In this document: piece after piece, positions 10,726-23,122 of the stretch
How positions within the stretch are numbered: position 1 is the stretch's first letter
Layout of the letters: each line of letters starts with the position of its first letter
DNA from: Physcomitrium patens
Taxonomy: Eukaryota; Streptophyta; Bryopsida; Funariales; Funariaceae
DNA: 64,000 nucleotides
Assembly (NCBI RefSeq): GCF_000002425.4
Contig: NC_037254.1
Location: 12,926,500 to 12,990,499 of the forward strand
Reading direction: 5' to 3'
Position numbers and translations under genes: made by a program
Notes under the pieces: model-generated
Told to the model about the DNA's origin: nothing
The model's database searches: none
What the model saw: only the letters and a program-made list of their open reading frames with translations

Positions 10726-12626
10726 ATGGCGGAGCCTGAAGAATCAGTACTAGGGCGAGTTAAGCGTAATATGGGGCACAAGCTCGTTTGGGAAGAATTG
10801 GGTGGTTCTGTGGGCGATCTTGGCACTTTTGTGCCTATTGTACTCGCTCTGGTGCTCGTCAATGGACTTGATCTTGGGACAACCCTGGTTTTCACAGGCG
10901 CCTACAACGTCGTCACAGGTCAGTGAATTATGTTTCATTAAGCACCATGTTACGTTAGCCAAGGTAGACGTTATTCAATCGAACGTAATCCCTTCGAAAT
11001 CATGTGGAACGCACCTATTTGGAAATCTAATACCAGGCCGCTGATTTCGACTTAAGGGTTCACGTTTGTTGTGCGTTTATGCTTGTGATCTCAACTTGTG
11101 TAACCAGCTCCATCCGATTTGAAACATCTCGCCTATAATGAAGTTGGAACCTATGCATACGCTTTGCGTTTCTCAATAGGTTGAAGTTTTTTGTGGTCCA
11201 ATCCGATGATATTGAAATCAATACTTGAAATGGTCGAAGAATCAGAATGCAGTCAATCAAAGGTGACATGAAATGGTGCGAGTGAACAGGTCTGCTCTTC
11301 GGAGTACCTATGCCGGTGCAGCCCATGAAGTCGATTGCTGCAGTTGCAATCACAGAAGGAGATCCCCTTTCACTGAACCAAATAATGGCAGCGGGGTTGT
11401 CTACGGCACTTGTTCTGGCGATACTTGGGATCACAGGTCTCATGTCCGTGGTGAACCGCCTTGTGCCTCTGCCTGTTGTGCGAGGTGTCCAGTTATCACA
11501 GGGCATAGCATTTGGGATTACAGCCGTGAAATACATACTTAAAGAGCAAGATTTGACGAAGGGAAAAACGACAGGTGATCGGCCATGGTTGGGGATGGAC
11601 GGGCTTGTGATGGCGCTATCCGCTCTTTGCTTCATAGTACTCACCACAGGCGCTGGAGGCGGCGGCATTCATGAATGTGGGAGCGACAATGTCGGACTCT
11701 TGGAAGGCGCGGAAGACGAGTCCATTACAAGAAGGGAGAGGAGAATGAGGGAGGGCAGGTTTGTCGGTCTACCGACTGCGCTTCTGGTGTTCATCGTGGG
11801 AGTCCTTTTGGCTATCGCACGAGATCCGGGCGTAATTTCCAAACTCCACTTCGGACCATCGATACCCCATTTCTTAACCATCACGAAGGAGGATTGGAAG
11901 ATTGGGTTCATGAGGGCGGCGATTCCTCAACTCCCTCTTTCCATTCTCAATTCCGTAATAGCTGTCTGCAAGCTTTCCAACGATCTGTTTCCAAGCAAGG
12001 ATGTTTCACCCTTTAAAGTCTCGGTACTCATTTCTTCAAACAACCATTTAAACGATGGATATCAGTTTACAGCCATTGAGTGATGTGCGATGCAAGCATG
12101 GTTATAATGGTGGAGGTTCTGATGGTCTGGTGTGTGAGTGAAGGTGAGCGTGGGGCTGATGAACCTAGTGGGATGTTGGTGGGGCGCCATGCCGGTCTGC
12201 CATGGAGCGGGGGGATTAGCAGGGCAGTACAGATTCGGTGCAAAGACTGGGATGGCGGTGGTCTTTCTCGGTTCTGCAAAGATGTTTCTGGGTCTGGTTT
12301 TCGGCACATCTCTGGTACAACTCCTAGCACAGTTCCCAATTGGACTGCTGGGTGTGTTGCTCTTGTTTTCGGGCCTTGAATTGGCGATGGCTTGTAGGGA
12401 CCAAAACATGCGAACCGATGCGTTTGTGATGTTAACTGTCTCGGTGATCTCCTTAACAAACTCCAGTTCAGCTCTTGGCTTTGGATGTGGGACTGCCCTT
12501 TCTGCACTCTTACACGCTCGAAATATGGATTTATGGGTAAGGCTGTGGAGGCGAGTGTCTCACCGAGGTCCAGCAAGCAGGCGATCTCCTTCTGGTTACG
12601 ACATTCTTTCCCAAAACCCGCCTTAA
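10726..12626 (+). CDS. MOT1: Molybdate transporter, MOT1 family (three exons)
   Basis: High-affinity molybdate importer of the sulfate-transporter-like MOT1 family, which supplies molybdenum for the molybdenum cofactor. Exons are 10726-10918, 11290-12017 and 12144-12626, giving 467 residues, close to the usual ~450-460. Intron 1 (371 bp, phase 1) and intron 2 (126 bp, phase 0) are GT-AG. Visible hallmarks are VWEELGGSVGDLGTFVP near the N-terminus, FGVPMPVQPMKSIAAVAI across the first junction (about residues 68-85), IPQLPLSILNSVIAVCKLS (about 275-293), GCWWGAMPVCHGAGGLAGQY (about 316-335) and FPIGLLGVLLLFSGLELAMA. A charged loop (ESITRRERRMREGR) separates two halves of about five membrane segments each. 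No STAS domain, as expected. The intron 2 donor (GTCTCG) is weak, but it restores FKVSVGLMNLVG exactly. MOT1 proteins act at the plasma membrane, vacuole or mitochondria; which applies here is not visible. Confidence 0.95.
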
Positions 12627-13220
12627 GGGATAATTCACAATGCAATTGTGCCCAACTCCCTGGCTGGATTGGCAATTCGAAGTCATGGCCCAACTGGTGA
12701 TGGCCTTGTGGATTATAACCAGATTTATATTTCCAGCAGTGTGTGTGTGCAGGTTGGTCGAGTTCTGTTGCTCTCCATGGGATGTGCTCTTCCGTGGTTG
12801 AGACTCCCTGATTCTTTCAACAAATTGAGTGCCAGGTTTATAAGCAATTACCGCTGTCTCATTTTTCGCAAAATCTGTTAAGATCATGAACATCTAGAGT
12901 TGCTGACGGCTGTTCGGTTCAGGTTGTGTATCTGGGTTCATGTGAAACCCGCATTAGTTAGTATTTGTGGTGATTATTGCAATGTTCATGTTGTAGATTT
13001 GAACATTTTAAATGTAGATATTGGACAACAAATATATTGGGTAGCATGTGTTTGTTGAAAGAGCTCTCTTTTAGTTGATGTAAAAGCAGATTACCTTCCG
13101 ACCTCTTGTAGTTTCTCTTTGAAAGTAGCTTTGTGCATGTGGATTTGATGATGTTTTCATGCACTCAATATCATTCATGATTTTACATTTGTATTCACAT
13201 AAAAAAAAAATATTGTTGTT
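12627..13220 (+). other. Probable 3' UTR of the molybdate transporter gene
   Basis: GC content falls gradually after the stop at 12624-12626. TG-rich sequence typical of plant 3' ends runs to about 13200. No other gene is seen. The exact polyadenylation site is not determined. Confidence 0.4.
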
Positions 13221-13895
13221 TTTATTGAGAAGAGATTTCAGTGTACTTCTATGCATGTTTCAAATGTGCTTTACTGCTATTGGTTGAGTGCAATGGCTTT
13301 GTGATTGTTTGAGAATATTATCTTAAATATGTATGTTGCTCTCAGTCGTTCAAACATTAACGTCTACATTTGGATGTTCATACAGATAGTAATTTATAAA
13401 TAATAACTTTTAATAAAGTATCATATCAACAAGCACATTAATGCAATAAGTTATGACATAATGTCATGAGTTTATTTTAGAACATTTGTAAGAAGATATT
13501 AAAATATGTAGAAGATTCATTAAGAATGGCATATAGTTGAGGCAACTTTTTCAAAAGACCAAAACTCTTTTGAATAGTCAATTAACTATTAAATACTATA
13601 AAGAAGCTTCTTAGATGTAGACATCTCTTTTGGAGTATCATGTACCCTCAAAAGATTATGCTTTAAGTTTCTTATCTTTTAGAATGTTTTTTATACAAAC
13701 ATTGAAGAAGTTAAATATTATAATTATAAATTCTTAAATTATATAATCTCTAAAGTCATTCAAAATAAACTATAAAAATAGTTTATGCTATTTTTTATTA
13801 TAATTATATTATTCCTAATAAATTTTATATATATATGTATATATATGTATATACACATATACATATACATATATATATACATATATATGTATATG

Positions 13896-13931
<36 letters not shown>

Positions 13932-14340
13932 ATTGTAAAACATAAATCATAAAGCTTCTTGAATTTCCTAAAAACTAAAATTGACAGTAAACTACATATA
14001 TACTAAATAAATTATATATATATATATAAACAGATATCTAGTAAACACATTTATTTTACTTTATTTTATTTTAATAATAGATTTATTTTGCATCTCTTTA
14101 TTATTACATAGATACTTTAAGTTACTATATGTCATATTTATATAATAATTTTATGATATTTTACTTTTATTGACTTACAAAATTCCAACAAAGAATTCAA
14201 TTGTAGTTGCATCAAGAAAACGAATGTCAAAAAATTAAGAATCAAAAAGTCCAAAACCATGAAAAAATGACTAATTAATCGTTTTTTTTATTTATAAGAT
14301 ATCTAAAGTTGAATCAATGAACTATAGTCACAACCAATTT
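13221..14340. other. AT-rich intergenic DNA
   Basis: No coding signal on either strand. It contains a long imperfect TA/TATG microsatellite (13827-13930) and a short TA tract near 14014-14028. Confidence 0.6.
13827..13930. repeat. TA/TATG microsatellite, ~100 bp
   Basis: Imperfect TA dinucleotide array with interspersed TATG and CATA units, ending in a pure TA run. Confidence 0.9.
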
Positions 14341-14900
14341 CGCTACACTCTTCCTGGAATGTGACGGAGTCCGACGACGTCCGACGAGGAGCATACCTGC
14401 AACGTGAAAAGTGAACGAACGACCGATGGAACCGACGGACGAGGCGTTCTGTCGTGCAGATGCCCGTCGAAGGTGGCCAAGTGCGACGAAAGTGAACGGA
14501 AGGAAGCTGGTGTCCGCGTGGATGCCAAGCTGTCAACTTATGGAAACACTTCTCCCTCCACGTCGGCTCAATGTTACGCCCCCTACCACCGACCCAACCA
14601 CCTCGGATCTTCTCCCGCGTCTCGGCCTCGAACCTTCTGCCTGCCACCACGGACCGCCTCACGCCATCCCCCTCCCTGCAGTTTTATTAGTCTTCCTCTC
14701 GTCATGCTTGCTCGATCAATTGCTGCTTTAGCTCACTGCGCTGCCATGATCTCAGCTTCTAGAAGTAGATCATATCTATTTGAGTTTGAGTGAGAAAAGT
14801 TTTTCACAGCTGTTTTGGTTTTTCTTCCTCAAGGTAGAATTGAGTCTTTCTTCTTTGTGAATTGAGTTGGGTGTCTGTGGAGGTTTTTAGTATTGCCACC
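14341..14900 (+). promoter_or_regulatory. Promoter/leader of the C2 gene with DRE/CRT-like motifs
   Basis: A GC-rich island directly upstream of the C2 gene. It contains two ACCGAC cores at 14431-14436 and 14588-14593, matching the (A/G)CCGAC dehydration/cold-responsive element, plus several TCCGAC and CCACGTCG strings. SRC2 was named for cold induction, so the sites are suggestive. The transcription start is not defined, so some of this may be 5' UTR. Confidence 0.45.
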
Positions 14901-15918
14901 ATGGAGCAGCGGGAGATAGAATTGACCATCCTTTCGGCTCAGGATTTGAAGAACGTCAAGCTCTCCGGGGGAGCCATGACCCCGTACGCTGTGGCCTGGA
15001 TCCATCCCAATTACAAGGTGTCCACGCCCGAGCACGGTCAGGGCGGTGTCAAACCTTGCTGGAACTCTGTGCTAAGGCTCACGTGCGACGAGAACAGTTT
15101 CCAGAATAGTCGCATAACCATCGAGATTTATCACCACGGCTCTTTTTCCAACAAGCTTGTGGGGACTGTCACTGTCTCCTTGTCGGATTTTAACAGCCAA
15201 CGCCAAGCGAGCGGCTCAGAGGGATCCAGCGAGAAAAGATTTGGATCTTATCAGGTCTTTCGAAGTTCCGATCCTTAGTGGTTTGCTATTGCGACATTGA
15301 TCATGCTTTTTCGTCTTGGCATGGGGAACCGATCGCAAGCTTATTTGCAGTGCATGAGAATGCTCAGATGATGTTTGATTACGCTTTGACGCTGAAGTGT
15401 AGTGTCCTGACTGCCATGTTTCTTTTCGCTGGCTTGCGATTGTGCAGGTACGGAGACCGTCGGGGAAGTATCAAGGAGTTTTGAATCTGTCAGTGAAGGT
15501 AGGGAAGTTAGTGAAACAAGCAGAGCACTCGCAGCCGGCATGGGGTGCTCCAGAAGACGTACAAATCAACAAATCCGATGGTAAAGACAATCAACCGGTG
15601 ACGGCGTATCCTGCAGCGGTCCCCTACGCGATGAGCTCCAGTCAAGCCGGTCCCAGCGGACCTCCGCAACAGTACAATTACCCTCCGTCTGGGTACCCAC
15701 CCCAGTACGCGCAACCTGCTGCATATTACCAGCAAGCGCCGCCATATCCAGCCCCATATCCAACCTACGTACCTCCTCCGAGGAGAAGCGGACTCGGGGG
15801 AGCCGGGTTCGGGACAGGGCTGCTGGGAGGGGCTCTCGGTGGAATGTTGCTAGGCTCAGCCTTGGACGGAGGAGGTGGCTGCGGAGGCGGCTGCGGTGGC
15901 GGCTGCGGAGGTTTCTAA
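14901..15918 (+). CDS. SRC2: C2-domain protein of the SRC2 type (two exons)
   Basis: Small membrane-associated C2 protein resembling SRC2 (soybean gene regulated by cold 2), a family linked to cold and calcium signalling. Exons 14901-15254 and 15448-15918 with a 193-bp phase-0 GT-AG intron give 274 residues. The ATG has a near-perfect context (GCCACCATGG). Residues 1 to about 130 form the C2 domain: REIELTILSAQDLKNV, TPYAVAWI, KPCWNSVLRLT, ITIEIYHHG, LVGTVTVSL, then SYQVRRPSGKYQGVLNLSVKV across the splice. Next is a Pro/Tyr-rich stretch (YPPSGYPPQY, AYYQQAPPYP), a glycine-zipper hydrophobic segment (GLGGAGFGTGLLGGALGGML) that may enter the membrane, and a Gly/Cys tail of GGGC repeats. This order is typical of SRC2. 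Reading through the intron instead gives a short protein ending RSSDP. Confidence 0.93.
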
Positions 15919-16620
15919 GATCCGGACACCGCGAGTGGGATCGCATCGCACACGCATTCAAGCCCCCTCTTCTTTCTATCTGGCAAACTGCACTCTCGGC
16001 GGAGCTCCTGAGGCCGAACATGTCATGCACCGACACGCGGACTCTTCGACCAAGGGGGGCGTGGTAGGGGTATAGTTGTGTTTCCTCGGTATGTAGATAT
16101 CCCACCACCACAATTTTAGTGGAAAGACACAGCTCGACCAGCCAGTTAGATAGCACCTGGTTGCGAATAATCTACGCGCAGGCATCGGGGCTAATGCGCC
16201 AGTGCGGGTTGCACACATCCGAAGTACATGTCGACCTCACATCTCAGGATCTTAATCCAACGTAGAGCTTGTTCAATTCGTGCGCTTTCAACTCTGCGCG
16301 TTTGTATCGCCAGCGTGCCACGGACACGCCCATCCGTCGCAACGCCGACTATATCGTCGTACTCAGATGCACCAACAGCACCATCGCCTCAACAAATCCT
16401 CCACTTACTTTCACGTCTTCCTGCCAAAATTCGTGGGTAGACATGACTGCGATTTCTCTATTCATGGATGAAGCGTGACTGATTACAAAGCGCCGCTGAG
16501 TGTTGCAACCAATGTGGCCTCCTCAAGCAACCTGTCTTGCTTGACGGACGGAGTGTGTCAGCGACGGAGGTGATCGTCCACGTCCTCCCCGATGAATGTG
16601 GATGAATGACAATATGGACT
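15919..16620 (+). other. Probable 3' UTR and flank of the C2 gene
   Basis: GC-rich sequence continues for about 700 bp after the stop. Overlapping short frames on both strands show no recognisable protein. Best read as 3' UTR and downstream flank. Confidence 0.4.
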
Positions 16621-17242
16621 TAGTTTTCATTCATATGAGAGCATGATTTAGGGTTTGCTGTACTGGAGAAATTTATGGGTTAATATTTAATAAAATTAGT
16701 TAATTGTTAGACCAGAGTGCCATTAGATCTCCAGTTTTCACGCCAATATGTGCATACAAGTCTTCAGTTTTCTGATATTTGTTTTGAGGGGTGTTGTGGC
16801 ATGTTGTGTTTATTTTTCAAGCTTTGTTAATAGGTACATCTTTAGGGTAGATTCATCTTCTGTATTTTTGTAATTTTTTTAGAAAAGAAATAATGAGGAA
16901 GAAAGCTATAATATAAAATCACCTCTTTACATTATAAATAAGCAAATAAATAAAATTGTACAAGCCTTTTGAATTAATTTCTTAAATTTTCTTATTAATA
17001 TAAGATATAATTAAATAGTGTTTCAAATCTTATTTATTTCATTTAAAAGTATCTATTCAAATTTTCTATTTCCATTCGTTCAAGAATGTAAACATATATA
17101 TATTTTTTAAATATGTATGTACCTTGATACATTGTAAAATATTAGGCATTACATAGAAGCATCAAAAATGACTTTTTGACCTCCATTCACAACAACATGA
17201 CGAATTTTTTTAAATATTTGACCAAGAAATACAGTGTTTCTA

Positions 17243-17277
<35 letters not shown>

Positions 17278-18210
17278 ATATAGTGTCATGTTAATAACTT
17301 TTTGACAATGAAAATATTGCAATGAATAGTTTATTCAAAATAATAAAAAATCTTCCTACATTATTATTATTATTTTTTTTTTCTAAAAAACATTTGTCCC
17401 AAAAAAGAAATAAATCATAATCAAATACTCGATCAATATTGATGTACATTGAAACAAAATTATAGAGAATTATATTCTTAATTTCTTGATAATTTTTATT
17501 CTTAGTACTTCTTTAAGGTGGTGCATCCATTTTCTATTATTTTTTCAATAGAATGCCATTTATGGCGAGTCAAGAATGGACAGAATAATGTAGGAAGATT
17601 TTGCCCCATGTTTGTTGCTTTAAGCTTAAAAACAAAATATGGCTAGAACTAAACTTTGTATAAATATTTGTACATTATCACTACATAGTAAGTTTTATGT
17701 AGGCATGTTTGTGTGGTAAGAGGGGTTGTTTAAATCTCAAATCTATCAAGTTCAATTCTAGTTGATGGCCTTTACATTATATTCTATCATGCATTAATTA
17801 TTGAATTTAGTTTCAAAAGAATCCAACTTTTCATAAGAATCTCGCATTTTTGGCCTTCCTCTCTTAGAAGGTACACTTGATCCTCTGTTATTTAATATAG
17901 TCAATGGACTGCCAATTGTATTGGATATTGAAAGATATTGAATTACACATGGATAGGTTGTGATTGATTGACATGTGTAAGGCTCTGATTGGCCATCTAT
18001 TAATAAGAAGATGGGTACTTTGGCTACTCTATTGTATATAGTATTTTATCATATTAATGATTGTGCATTAGACTCTCTCTCTCTAGTCTCGCTTTCTTTC
18101 TCTCTCTATCTCTATCTCTTGATTTCTCCAATCTTCTTTCTTCCATCTTTTTGTCTTTCTTATTTTCCATCTCTCTATCTTTTCAATCTCGCTTTTTCTA
18201 TCTCACCACC
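16621..18210. other. AT-rich intergenic DNA with microsatellites
   Basis: No gene recognised. It holds a 30-bp TA array (17245-17274) and a CT-rich tract (about 18070-18120). The last part may be the 5' flank of the pogo-like element that starts at 18211; terminal inverted repeats were not found. Confidence 0.55.
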
Positions 18211-19461
18211 ATGTTGTATTCAACATATCAAAGACACTTACCAATATTCAAAGACTCAAAGTTTGTTCAAAAAAAGGTAGCTAATCTATTGATGAATCAG
18301 AAGGAGTTTGCAACATGGGTAGCAGATTATTTCAATCTCCAAAAATCTCCATTGCAGAGTACTATCAACTCAATCTTTAATAAGCACAAAGAATATGAGA
18401 GCTTCAATATGTCTATACTTTTTGTAAAACACCAACAACTTCCAACATATATAAACTTAGATGAAGTGTTGGCTAATTGGATGCTCTAGTATTAGCATTG
18501 AGATATTTTACTTACTAATGGATTAATATAAGAAAAAGATAGTAAGTTTGCAATTCTTTTGAGCATTGCAAATCCTCCAACATTCTCCAATGGTTGAGTG
18601 CAAAAGTTCAAGCAACTAGATTGATTTTTAATATTTAAATTGGATAGTGACGTTGCTTCCACAAATGGTGCTTTAATTGAAGCATTGATTTTAGAGCTGA
18701 AAGCAAAGATCAAGCAATATGCCTTGCAAAACGTTTACAAAATGGATGAAACTTGGATTATTTTATTACCTTTTACTTGATAAAATGATTGTTGTTAGCC
18801 AAATTGCATGTATGAAATGAGATAAGATAAGGATTATTATTGCTTTAACTGCCAATGTACATAGCTGGGATAAGTTGGACACCTTTTACATTAGCCATGT
18901 ATCGAAATCTTGTTGCTTCAAAAAAAAATAGCAAATAATTTGGCTTTTATTACCATGCAAATAAAAAAGTATGGATGACTAATCAGTTGTTCTAGGGATG
19001 GTTGATGAAAGTTGATAATAAAATGGCAAATGAAAATCAAAAGATTCTACTTCTTCTTGACAATGTACCTTTACAAATTCTAGAGAATATTAAACTGTCA
19101 AATGTTGAGGTGTTGTTTTTGCCACTAAACACCATCTTAAAAATTGAGCCAATGGATGCAAGGATCATTGCTGCCTTTAAAAATATTATCATTGCTTTCA
19201 ATTCGAGTTTGCACTTGACAAGGATGAGACTAGGGAGGTTGATATCTACAAAGTTGATCAATTGACCATAATGTATTGGAATGATGTTGCATAGAATAAT
19301 ATGTATACAACTATCAATAGGAATTGCAATAGGCATATCAGCTTACTGGACAGTGTAAACACTGCAAATGAAGAAGGTTATCTTGGTGAGACAATCATGA
19401 ATGATAAATTATCTTCAACAATATAATTCCTGAATATTTCTAACTCAATATCTATTAAAAC
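18211..19461 (+). pseudogene. Fossil pogo/Tigger-like transposase, main part
   Basis: Remains of a Tc1/mariner-superfamily (pogo/Tigger-like) DNA transposase. The N-terminus, from ATG at 18211, has the CENP-B-like helix-turn-helix (LLMNQKEFATWVADYFNL, then SPLQSTINSIF), followed by LDEVLANWML. After stops and frameshifts the catalytic core appears: VYKMDETW at about 18740 (first Asp), KILLLLDNVP at about 19038-19068 (second Asp), then VEVLFLPLNTILKIEPMDAR and IIAAFKN at about 19107-19190. The sequence ILTIMYWNDVA and the RHISLLDS segment follow. Several in-frame stops make it dead. The reading is broken at 19461 by repeat R1 and resumes at 20705. Confidence 0.82.
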
Positions 19462-20704
19462 GTTGTGAGGGTAGAAAAAGTTTGCCTCAAGAAAGCGCTA
19501 GGCTTCTGGCTGCCACTAAATACTCAATCAAGTCTAAGATATAAAAGTACCAATTTTATATATATAATGTATTTCCTTTTAGGGCAATTACATCAAAACA
19601 TAAGCCCAAGTATCAAGAAAACATCCAAATGTATGATAAAGTATCTTAAAACCTTATATATCCGTATGAAAAATGTTTTTCAAATTTCAACAACTCATAT
19701 CTCACCATCGGACCGTCCAAGAAACCTAACATTTTGTATGAAGTATTGATATAATTTCAAAAACCACCAAAAAAACATTCAACTACAAATTCGTTATGGA
19801 TCTTGAGATATCACCAAAACCCTAATAGTAGCTTTAAAACCTAACTTACATACACCTACGTGCTATTTTCTTCATATCTCATAAAATAAGTACTCAAATA
19901 CTATGAAACTTTGCTCTATAGCTTTTTAACTTAATAACGCACACTTATGGAAATTTTGAGCCAAAATTTCGTCCAGAAACTCAAGATATGACTCCAACCA
20001 TTACTATCAATAAAATGATTCACTTACTGCCTTTGAATTACATGTGTTGTCTTCAATGCCCTATAACTCCTTTATCTAGACTTGAAATTCGTCAAACAGT
20101 ATATGTAAAATGTAGCCAAGAAAGTGTCCTCTCTAAATCCAGTCGCTGATCTTTCATTGCTCTGTGTACGCATATGTTATGCTTGAAAGAGTGACAATAG
20201 GTACAAATTTGACACCTTAACTTTGAACACCTATATCTCCTTCACCAAAATTGGAAATCACACAAACTCTTCATCCAAATTATACCCAAAACCCTGAACT
20301 TGCTGATCCTAGCCTCCAAAGCTCAAATGACTTCGAAAGAGAAACCTTAATCCCTAATAAGGCCTCGGGCAGCTTCCTTGAAGCCCATTGGCTATGGCCT
20401 TCGACCAATAAGAATGAAGATTCCTATTCCTTGCCTTCATCCAACCATGTCTTGCTTTCATCCCTCCTAATAAGCCTCTTAATAGTTTAGACTTTCATCT
20501 TTAAACTCCAACCTTCTCTTAAGCTTTATACTAGATATCTAAATCCTACATAATATAAACACTATAATCAAAATAGATAAATCTCCAAATAAATTTCCTT
20601 ATATAAATTCTCTTTAAATTTGTTTACTAATCACTCTAATCTACATCAAGACCTACAAACATATTATATGTCTTAATTAATTTTTACATACTATAACCTT
20701 TTAC
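19462..20704 (+). repeat. LTR-like dispersed repeat R, copy 1 (solo)
   Basis: A 1.24-kb block with no coding sequence that interrupts the transposase. It starts TGTGAGGGTAG and ends CTTTTACA, TG...CA as in an LTR. A second, more decayed copy lies at 33556-34815 in the same orientation; shared landmarks include AGGCTTCTRRCTGYCACTA near the start and CTCATATCTCAC. No internal region flanks it, so it is most simply a solo LTR of an unknown element. A clean target-site duplication is not visible. Confidence 0.65.
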
Positions 20705-20866
20705 AGTACGACAAAGCTTCTCAATCTTGTGGAGGAAGAAACTATCCATGAATAGTTTATAGATGAAGTACTTGTTGAATTGGTAGTAGAAAATGAAAAT
20801 GATGTTGATGAACTAGAAGAAGTAGAACAAGAAATGACATCCAAAGAGATGCTTGACATTTGCTAA
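20705..20866 (+). pseudogene. Fossil pogo-like transposase, C-terminal part
   Basis: Immediately after repeat R1 the reading NLVEEETIHE*FIDEVLVEL continues through an acidic stretch (NENDVDELEEVEQEM) to TSKEMLDIC, like the acidic C-terminal tails of pogo-like transposases. Its position directly across the insertion supports one original gene. Confidence 0.55.
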
Positions 20867-22279
20867 AGATTTGTTAAGATCTTGATCTTTTGATTCTACT
20901 CCATCTTACAATCTATAATGTTGCTCAACAAATTCAACATGCATTGAGATGCCAAAATAATACAAACTTCACTTGATTCTCGACTTCAACTTCAATTGCA
21001 AATTGTACAATATTTTAAGTCTTAATATGTGAATTAAATATTACTTAAAAAATCCTTTAATACTATAGTGTTTATAATTTGTACATAATATAAAATTACA
21101 ATCAATAAATTAATTAGTATTTTTAATGTTAAATATTCTTAGTTTTATTTTTATTTTTTGTTTGTTTTTATTTTTTTTAAATTGAAGATTCTTTATTTGA
21201 TCACATGCCACTAGTTTATTCTAAAGGCTTCCAAAAAGATTAGACACGAAATATGTTTTTAATAACTTATGAAAATACAAACAAAAACTATATACACAAC
21301 AACAAAACATGATTTAATATAATAATAAATGTTTGGCCAATTGAATTTCTAAGTTTACTTTCTACACATAATAAAACAAAAAAATAAAAAATATCAATAC
21401 TTTAACAATCTTTATATCTAAAAGCCTACTTTACAAAGCCATATAGTATAGAATTACAAGAGGTCATGAAATGGACCAAATTATTCTTTCATAACAAGTG
21501 TAAAGACATCAAATTATATCTTGATTTAAATAATTATACTAAGTTATTTTCATTTTTGAAATAATAATTTTTAGCAATTTTTTCACATATTTTTAAATTC
21601 TTGTAAAACAGACCTTGTGAAGTAAGCCTATTGCATACTTTTAAAAACAACAATATTGTGCAATGTACCAGTAAAGTATGTTTTTATCAGAACTCTTTTT
21701 AAAATTTTAGTCTTCCAAATATAAAGCCATTTAAACGAAACTTCTCAATTTCCACCAATCTAAGCCTTCTCTTCCCTTCTCCCTTAAATATAAATGTTTT
21801 CTTAAACTACTGTCAATAACTTTCATTATAAAGGACAAACTGAGTTTTTGAAAATTGATCATTCTTCAAAATTGCTTCTGAAACACTTGAAAAAAGTACA
21901 TATAACTAGCCCCTAATATTCATTAAGCGTCTCTCACTACTACACAGTAACCACGAACTACTATTCAGATCCAATTTTCAGAATGTAACATTACCGAAGA
22001 ATTGTCTGAATAGCGTTTAAGAAAATCTGAGAATCAGTACCCTGCACATATAAAATACCCACAGGATGCAATTTTTCTTCGAGAAATTATTTCTCCAAGT
22101 AAATTTCGTAGTTTTTATTTTCAAAAGCACGCAGTTTAACAGTGAAGTAGAAAAGAACCTATGCTCCACAACCTAATAAATGCATTTTTGAATAAGACCT
22201 TTTTGAAAAATTCACTCGATGGACCAGTTATACTCTTCAAGAAAAAAATTCCCAGCCCATCCCGTCTGAGGTACATTAT
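20867..22279. other. AT-rich intergenic DNA, nothing recognised
   Basis: No coding motif, RNA gene or strong repeat. The first part may belong to the 3' end of the pogo-like element. From about 21860 the sequence becomes less AT-rich, marking the flank of the next gene. Confidence 0.5.
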
Positions 22280-23122
22280 CAGGTAGCTTTGATAACTGTA
22301 CTTCAATGCATTCCAATACAAATGCTGCAGGACAACGTTCCTAAAGCACTCATCGTGGCAATCTTTGAAAAGGCTCGCAGTAAGTTATCAACAGTCAGGC
22401 TCGCAGAACGTGAAAGCTTAAACTACCGACGTCAGGGTCCAGTCATGCGAACGATGTACATACTGAAACAAATCACATTTGCCAATGATATAACTAAGCT
22501 GTTAAACAGTTGTTATTGATGAGATCAACACAGAAATCACACCACGACCGTGAAAATTTCTTAAAGAAAACTAAATACGGACCCAGCAGGACCTGTGCAT
22601 TCGGAGGCAAGCCCATTCAATTATACACGTCAAAAAAACGCAACTATTTAAAGATTACGTTGTGATGAAAAAAATAAGCACTACGATCTGAAGACAGAAT
22701 GGGAACCTCTTCATGCATATATGAGATATGCGCAGGAATTTCTCCATATTCTCAACACACCAACGATTCACATTCACAACTGCTTGAGACTATAAATTTG
22801 GAAGCGCAACTAATGCAGAGGAAAGGCTTCTTAACAAGCCACTTTATATCAACATGTGCGACGTGGCCCAGCTCATCCGTGGATCGCAAATCAGCAGATC
22901 ATGCAAAACAGAAAAGATCCGACTGCTGTACCCATGTTATAAACTTGTCCATTGCTACCATAAATTCGGTAAAGCGGACGATTCATTTTCCTACATTAAG
23001 ATCCACCAATTCCTGCAAAAATCCACGAGATGCTCTCGTCCACTGCCATCCAGCGAGCTTCGGTAACACAACATGCCCTCAGCTGTCCATTCTCAGCATC
23101 CCCACTTCTCCGGATTCCACAC
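22280..23122 (-). other. Probable 3' UTR and flank of the ATP synthase subunit e gene
   Basis: Moderately GC-rich sequence following the stop of the - strand gene. Frames on the + strand here (for example 22699-23133) have no recognisable content and overlap the last coding exon in antisense, so they are not called. Confidence 0.4.

Noticed and set aside
11060-12693. Long - strand ORFs of 115-208 codons
   Set aside because: They are antisense to the molybdate transporter exons and lack any family motif.
15566-16156. 196-codon - strand ORF
   Set aside because: It is the antisense shadow of the second exon of the C2 gene and its 3' flank. Its residues are arginine-rich nonsense.
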